Positions 59,219 through 64,000 of a stretch of DNA of 64,000 bases are shown here, in pieces. Positions within the stretch are counted from its first letter, which is position 1. Each line of letters opens with the position of its first letter. The notes beneath the pieces are model-generated. The model searched no databases and was not told the origin of the DNA. It saw only the letters and a list, made by a program, of their open reading frames with translations. The DNA is from Elysia chlorotica (lineage: Eukaryota; Mollusca; Gastropoda; Plakobranchidae). Where the stretch lies: the NCBI GenBank assembly GCA_003991915.1, contig RQTK01001067.1, positions 34,514-98,513 of the forward strand, in the 5' to 3' direction. The position numbers were made by a program, and so were the translations under genes.

Positions 59219-59410
59219 TTTTCAGCATAAACAATGTTGTTGTTGTTATTATTATTATTATTATCATCATCAGCATTACCCCCAACAACAACAACAGCAA
59301 CAACAACATCCATAGGAACCTACCACTCGATGGGCAGCACAGAGCCCTGATAGTAGAACAGCGAGCCAACATTGTAGCCACCGCGGTCGTTGTTCTGTGA
59401 GTCAAACAGG
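51254..59410 (-). CDS. DD3-3-like: DD3-3-like protein, membrane-anchored (5' partial)
   Basis: Exons in transcript order: 59410-59324, 59033-58938, 58691-58553, 58262-58143, 57171-57016, 56563-56340, 55916-55668, 54937-54761, 54415-54325, 53818-53674, 52766-52550, 52266-52149, 51655-51254. All junctions agree in phase, giving 739 residues to the TAA/TGA-type stop at 51254. Family hallmarks include [64 protein letters not shown], and a cupredoxin-like stretch ([20 protein letters not shown]). DD3-3 is a family first named in Dictyostelium and annotated in many invertebrates; its function is not established. A hydrophobic segment (about residues 690-714, [20 protein letters not shown]) followed by RR and a ~25-residue tail suggests a type I membrane protein. 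The signal peptide exon is missing. Confidence 0.88.
54325..56563 (-). CDS. Central exons of the DD3-3-like gene
   Basis: Exons 56563-56340, 55916-55668, 54937-54761 and 54415-54325 encode [54 protein letters not shown], then the cupredoxin-like part ([15 protein letters not shown] ... [20 protein letters not shown]). That stretch resembles the beta-sandwich of cupredoxins, and I see no complete copper-site His/Cys/Met set. The exon joint at Q/WTG (phase 2) restores the conserved HIQWTG. Confidence 0.85.
54530..54715. repeat. Compound trinucleotide microsatellite in a DD3-3 intron
   Basis: Successive GTC/ATC and ATT tracts between exons 54761 and 54415. They generate poly-Asp, poly-Met and poly-Ile frames that are not genes. 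Confidence 0.95.
57016..59410 (-). CDS. Cysteine-rich N-terminal exons of the DD3-3-like gene
   Basis: Five exons (59410-59324, 59033-58938, 58691-58553, 58262-58143, 57171-57016) encode about 200 residues with regularly spaced Cys (HSCG, HCEI, QYMC, MCENYDC, HCSV, YECP, RRCQY, WACVF, EGCE), as expected for a secreted, disulfide-bonded domain. The first exon starts one base into a codon (phase 2), so a preceding exon with start codon and signal peptide is required. I did not find it between 59411 and 64000. Three of these exons have partial copies in adjacent introns. Confidence 0.85.
57316..57352 (-). repeat. Copy of an acceptor edge of the DD3-3-like gene
   Basis: Thirty-odd bases including CTCGTCTTGTATCACCAGGA repeat the acceptor and first bases of exon 57171-57016, 150 bp upstream in the transcript. 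Only the exon edge is copied. Confidence 0.8.
57372..57600 (+). repeat. Old SINE copy in a DD3-3 intron
   Basis: AGAGGTAGAGCACTGGGCTT head resembling a tRNA A-box region, then CCCTATTGGTTGGGTTTGTG and AAATTGTTTGTCATTAGTCC. The tail is lost. Confidence 0.55.
58406..58476 (-). pseudogene. Partial copy of the 3' end of exon 58691-58553
   Basis: Read on the minus strand it parallels [20 protein letters not shown] and TADQ with substitutions and one missing base near its start (then [20 protein letters not shown]), and it keeps a GTGAGG donor. A (CT)n run (58478-58538) lies between it and the real exon. Confidence 0.75.
59165..59218. repeat. (ATT)n microsatellite in a DD3-3 intron
   Basis: Simple ATT run followed by mixed GTT/ATT and CAA sequence to about 59310. 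Confidence 0.95.
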
Positions 59411-59482
59411 CTGGGGAAATGGAGAGAAAGAGGTGCCTTCGTTACATTTTTGTATTGAATTAATGAACTAAACACCAACTAC

Positions 59483-59521
59483 CTGATTTTAATGCACGCA
59501 TTGTTATGAGGGTCAAGTAGG
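59483..59521 (-). pseudogene. 39-nt copy of the exon start at 59410, possibly a usable micro-exon
   Basis: After a CCCCAG acceptor it reads LLDPHNNACIKI, parallel to [12 protein letters not shown] of the real exon, and ends at a GTAGTT donor. Length 39 nt and phase 2 at both ends make it frame-neutral. It may be a decayed copy or an alternative exon. Confidence 0.5.
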
Positions 59522-59840
59522 CTGGGGACATGGACAGAGAGTGAGAGTTGTTAGATACATTAAACAACATAAATTAAGATACAACAACCACCACACATAC
59601 ATGCATTTAGATACAACATTAATATATACCTGTATCAAGCATCAACAATTTGTGATTTTAGAAGACGCCACCCAGATGGGTGAAGGGAGGGGTGGAAGGG
59701 TAGCAAGGATACCATGACTCCTGTTTCAGCCGGTCACATTAAAATGACACCGACCCAACCAGTAGGGGTCAAAATCACACCAAAGAGAGAAAGACAGGAA
59801 GGGAGAAAGAGGGGAGAGAGATGTTGATATGGAGAAAGAG

Positions 59841-59894
<54 letters not shown>

Positions 59895-59936
59895 TTAAAG
59901 AGAGAGGTGCCTGGGATGCTTAAGTTAGAAGTACAC

Positions 59937-60177
59937 CCTCATGCGGTTCGAATCTCACTACAGGTCAAACATTTATTTTTTTCCGATTTCGTCCCCTGTA
60001 ATTGTTTGGGTCGGTGTCAGTATAAATACGACCGGCTGAGACGGGATTTCAGTTCTCCCAGCCCTGTCTCGTGTGTGGCAGTATATACAATAGTCAGACG
60101 TCAGTCTTGGGATCCGTCCATCATATAGCCCATAATTATAGTGCTGACGTTGGGCGTTAAACTAAGTCAACTCAACT
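59937..60177 (+). repeat. SINE, plus strand
   Basis: CATGCGGTTCGAATCTCAC head remnant, GTTTGGGTCGGTGTCAGTAT body, CAGACGTCAGTCTTGGGATC, ending GCGTTAAACTAAGTCAACTC. Confidence 0.85.
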
Positions 60178-60184
60178 AGGTGCT

Positions 60185-60291
60185 GTAAGTGTACAACGCT
60201 GCGGAAGCTTACAGTTCGTCGTAAGCCTTCATAATTCCTTTATCTTATATCTTAAGACAAGTCGTAAGCTTACCACAGCGTAAGTGCTTAC
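60185..60291. repeat. Palindromic MITE-like element, both arms kept
   Basis: Left arm GTAAGTGTACAACGCTGCGG, AAGCTTACAG; right arm CGTAAGCTTACCACAGCG, TAAGTGCTTAC. The arms are reverse complements over about 40 bp with an AT-rich centre. It lies directly between two SINE copies. Confidence 0.75.
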
Positions 60292-60391
60292 GAGCCTAGG
60301 TCTCAATAAAGTCATATACGGCGACGCGACCCAAGAGCGGGATACTTACGACTTGGTCGGTCACATTATACATGTACTGACACTGACCCAA

Positions 60392-60640
60392 CCGAGGCGC
60401 GCGGTGGCCCTGGGGTAGAACATCGGCTTCCGACACAAATGGTTCGTGGTTCGAGACATGGCGATTTCGCTCCCTACTGGTTGAGTCGGTGTCTGTTTGA
60501 TGTGTATAGCTGAGACAGGAATCATGGTATCCCCATCCTGTCAGCACATAAAATGGTCAGACGTTAGTCTTGGGGTCCATCCACAATATAGCGTATATAG
60601 TGCTGGTGTTGGACGTTAAACAACTCAACTCAACCCTGAT
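60392..60640 (+). repeat. SINE, plus strand, with tRNA-like head
   Basis: GCGCGGTGGCCCTGGGGTAG head, GGTTCGTGGTTCGAG box-B-like sequence, family body, and end GGACGTTAAACAACTCAACT. Confidence 0.88.
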
Positions 60641-60892
60641 CCAACCATAGGGAAAACGCGGTGGTAAGAACGGCGGTTCGAACCGCAATCTTCAGCGTAG
60701 AAGGCACACGCTCTATCCTTGAACCATAGAGACCTTTTCCAAAATAGACCATATCTATTTTTGAGCTCATGAGCTCATTACAAGTTCTCCTAATGCACAT
60801 GTCAAGTGATCCAAGAAAACAAAACTTTTGCATAAAAACAAATGTTACAAGTGATCTATTTCATAAATGTTTTTGAACCGCTAGGCCACAGT

Positions 60893-61151
60893 TGAGTTGA
60901 GTTAGTTCTTAATGTCCAATATCAGCAGCAACACTATATTTTAAACGAGTCCCTCCATGTGACAATTTTTACATGTTGCCACACGGAGACAGGCGAGGAT
61001 ACCAGACGCCTGTCTCAGCCGGTCACATTATACTGACACCGAACCAACCAGTATGGAAGATGACAAATACAATTTTGACCAATCCTGCTTTTCGAACCGG
61101 GCACCTTTCGATTGGGAGACCAACGCTGAACCACTTGCGCCAGTTCGCCTT
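60893..61151 (-). repeat. SINE, minus strand
   Basis: Reverse-order family body (CTCAGCCGGTCACATTATAC, TGACACCGAACCAACCAGTA) with a diverged head ending CTTGCGCCAGTTCGCC. Confidence 0.8.
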
Positions 61152-62340
61152 CCTCACACTGACGGCATAATAGTAAACCAGGCTATAAACTTAGACCCCG
61201 GGATAAGGGTAGGCCTACTTACTACATGTAAAAAACAACAACACCCCCTCCAAAATAAAACAAAACTAACAAAAACAAAGTATACCGCCCAAAAAACAAC
61301 AACAACAACAAACAAACAAAACAGCAAACAAACAACAACAACAACGCAACAACAAAAAGCGACCACCATAAATTCAGGTTTCTAAGTTAACAGCATCAGC
61401 GTACGTACTATCCCAGGCATTTTAAGAATGTAGTGTCATCGATAGCACCACGTAAAGAGCCGCTATGAACGATGTAAGAACCATGAAAGTAAGGTTAAAG
61501 TTGATATCTGTAGTGCTGATAATCAGAGTAGGCCTACATGTACCACGATTAACCAATATTCCGCTGTAATAATCCGACACAAAAATTGGTGTCAGAAGTG
61601 TTTTCAGTCGTCAATATTTGAGAGATCACAAAAGCTGGTGATAATTGTAACATATCGACACACTCAAGCAATCGGGACTGATTTAGAGTAAATTCTTTTC
61701 ATTATGTGACAGACATGTTTTCAAATGTACAACATATCATGATTTTGGACATTGAAAAAATAATTATGTACCATCTCCAATGCTAATGCAATGATATGGG
61801 ACATGTTAATAAGTTAAAAAGTCGATGTCGGTGGTAATTAGAGTACCACCATGATTAATCAGTGCCCACTAAGTTGTTATAACCCAAGACAAATATTGGC
61901 GGTGTCAGAAACTGATTTTTAAAAGTGTATACAAATCAGGAATGGTAACTTGACACATTTAAATAATGTACCACCTCCAATGGCACTGTACGAATGTATT
62001 GATAAGATTAAGAACCATGTTAATAAAGTTAAGTTGATATCCACGATGGCGCTATCTGAATAAGAGTACCGCCATTATTATGATTAATCATTTATCACTT
62101 GTGGTAAAAAGTAGCCATTTTGATGGAGTCTTCATTGGGCCTAATTTGAATTCATCTTGATGTGTTTTGTTGTTATTGTTGTTTTAGTTCATAATCATAA
62201 TGATGATGATGTTGATGGGGATGTTAATGATGATGTTGTCTCGATGCTTTTTTGTTTCTGCTTTTCTCCTTTTTTCTTTACTAAAAGCCCAAACATAAAA
62301 TTTTCTGTAAAAGTTATTAAAGAAATAAGAGCAAAAACAA

Positions 62341-62371
<31 letters not shown>

Positions 62372-62691
62372 GGAGACACAAACAATACCATTATCTAAAA
62401 TTGTTCGCCACATCATTATTTTCAGGATAATTTTCATTTCAACGTGTATCTTATAGGGCTGTGTGAAGAAAGCAGGTGCACCACAAAAGTTTTTGTTTTT
62501 AAGCTCAGGCGTAGGAATACAGTCGTATCCGTGTAATAACATATTCAAGCATTCTCGACCCACGCTTGCATACGAACTTGAAAAGCTTATGGAATTTTGT
62601 ATCTCTTTCTATTCAAGTATGGGCTTGTGTACTATTTATGTTGCTTAATATGTTTGTTTGTTGTTTTTTTTTTTTATTTGGTCTGTTCCAG

Positions 62692-62773
62692 AAGATGGTA
62701 TGACATCCCGGGGTTCCGCTATCGAACAGGGATTGTCAAGAAACAAGATGATGAGACGTCAAAGCGGATTTAA
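62692..62773 (+). CDS. Candidate terminal exon of an unidentified + strand gene
   Basis: After a strong acceptor (long T-run, CTGTTCCAG) the frame reads RWYDIPGFRYRTGIVKKQDD, then ETSKRI and TAA. AATAAA follows at 62800-62805. The codon use and composition look coding, and the short 3' UTR fits a gene end. No upstream exon with a matching phase (one base needed to finish a codon) was recognised on this strand, and I do not recognise the peptide. It may be part of a gene whose other exons I missed, or a chance frame. Confidence 0.3.
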
Positions 62774-63188
62774 AGCTTTACCTTCCCCATAAAAAAGTTA
62801 ATAAAAAAAAGTTTTCTTAGTATTTTCTGCTTTTTTACATGTACATTATGATCCTCCGGTGAAACCACGAAGGGCGTTCGTGATACAAGATTATATATTC
62901 AATAACACATCATTATTTTCTTGTGCTAGTCTTCACGATGAACTGATTTTGAATGAATCCATGCAAACCACCTAGAGTGAAACCGCTGTGGATTTTGCAA
63001 TCCCCCTTTGTTCGTGGGTCAATGGCGCCAGAAATTGCTGCGCAAATAAAGCGTGTATAGATATGCAAATTAGGCAACAAGGGGACTACTTTCAGGTTCT
63101 GGGTGGCTGATTTTAATTTCAACACACATAATAATAATTTTATTATGATGGAAATTATGCTGCACTGACACGCATTGAGAGAGATAGT

Positions 63189-63256
<68 letters not shown>

Positions 63257-63745
63257 TAGAGAGGGAGGAATGAGGGGGGGGGAAATCAAACAGTAGGGAT
63301 AAAAAATGGGGGGGGGGGGATCAAAATTTATACATGTAAGCCCTCATGTAGACTTTCGGCCATTTGGAAATAAGAGTTGTGTCTTCATTTAAAGGAAACC
63401 TGCCTCTAAAAACAACAACAACAAAATAAAATCCAACAGAAAAACTGAAACGACACTACACCCTTAATGATAGTTACATAAAATGTAATAATAACAATTT
63501 AAATTTGTTATTTAGCCGACCGGAGCTTTTTTCAGCGAAGCGGATCAAAAATATAAGCCACCACCTGTGATAAAAAAAAACAAGATTTTTCCTGTTTTTT
63601 TTTTCTTTCTGCAACGGTTACCTCTTTGCTTTCACTAGTCTTAAACGAAGAAACATTATTTAGCCGGTTAGGTAAAAATGATCTCCTACCTATTTTCCTC
63701 GCCATAATATGTAAAATAATCTAGGAGACGTTCGACATACAGAAT

Positions 63746-63821
<76 letters not shown>

Positions 63822-64000
63822 ACTTTCTCTCTTTTGTGTGTGTGCGTGCACACTTAAATACATTGTGCCCGCGTATTAAAGTCGTCATAATCTATTTTTA
63901 TCGACATGGCTTTTTCTTTCTAATTATCTTCCTAGAGGACAAATTTATTTATGAAGATTTCGTCCTCTGCTGTCGAAACAGTGTCAGTACAATGTGACTG

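Larger units (their letters stand above)
59411..64000. other. Repeat-rich upstream region of the DD3-3-like gene
   Basis: It contains SINE copies (59937-60177 plus, 60392-60640 plus, 60893-61151 minus, a partial minus copy near 59640-59775 and a plus copy running off the end from 63935), a MITE-like palindrome (60185-60291), GA microsatellites (59840-59890, 63190-63254, 63750-63818) and a CAA run near 62340. No first exon or signal peptide for the DD3-3-like gene was recognised. Confidence 0.55.

Overview
The window is nuclear DNA of an animal. It has large multi-exon genes with GT/AG introns, abundant microsatellites, a tRNA-headed SINE family and a LINE fragment. The families point to a spiralian, most plausibly a mollusc (probably a gastropod): a DD3-3-like secreted/membrane protein, an HBP1-like HMG-box factor, and an RTE-like LINE tail of a type common in mollusc assemblies. 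The species cannot be named from sequence alone. Bases 36972-37316 are an assembly gap.

Three protein genes can be assembled with matching splice phases. (1) An HBP1-like HMG-box factor lies on the + strand (1742-7209, 5' end not found). It joins an acidic tract, a C2H2/C2HC zinc-finger pair, the HBP1 'ELA-IATSPQSP' motif, a Q-rich stretch and a C-terminal HMG box. (2) A large gene on the - strand (44289 down to 18664) has 15 exons in perfect phase register, about 1035 aa with a start and a stop. Its N-terminus is possibly FHA-like, its middle is helical and ARM-like, and its linker is Ser/Pro-rich. I cannot match it to a named protein. (3) A DD3-3-like protein on the - strand (59410 down to 51254) has 13 exons and 739 aa. 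It is cysteine-rich with a cupredoxin-like region and a single C-terminal membrane segment; its signal-peptide exon was not found. A possible isolated terminal exon on the + strand sits at 62692-62773.

Layout: 1-1741 is SINE and unassigned sequence. 1742-7209 is the HBP1-like gene. 7210-18663 is an 11.4 kb SINE-poor interval between two convergent genes, probably mostly two long 3' UTRs meeting near 13.8-14.1 kb. 18664-44289 is the ARM-like gene, whose introns of about 7.7 kb (30.2-37.8 kb) and 6.1 kb (38.1-44.2 kb) are filled with satellites, palindromic MITE-like elements and SINEs. 44290-49220 is intergenic, with nested segmental duplications, a LINE tail and a hammerhead-like motif. 49220-59410 is the DD3-3-like gene with its 3' UTR. 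59411-64000 is mostly repeats.

The most unusual theme is repeated copying of exon edges (the last or first few dozen exonic bases with the adjacent splice site) into neighbouring introns, usually beside GA/CT microsatellites. I see it at five exons of the ARM-like gene and three of the DD3-3-like gene. It includes one intact duplicated exon, one three-copy exon start, and an array of about ten decoy splice donors.
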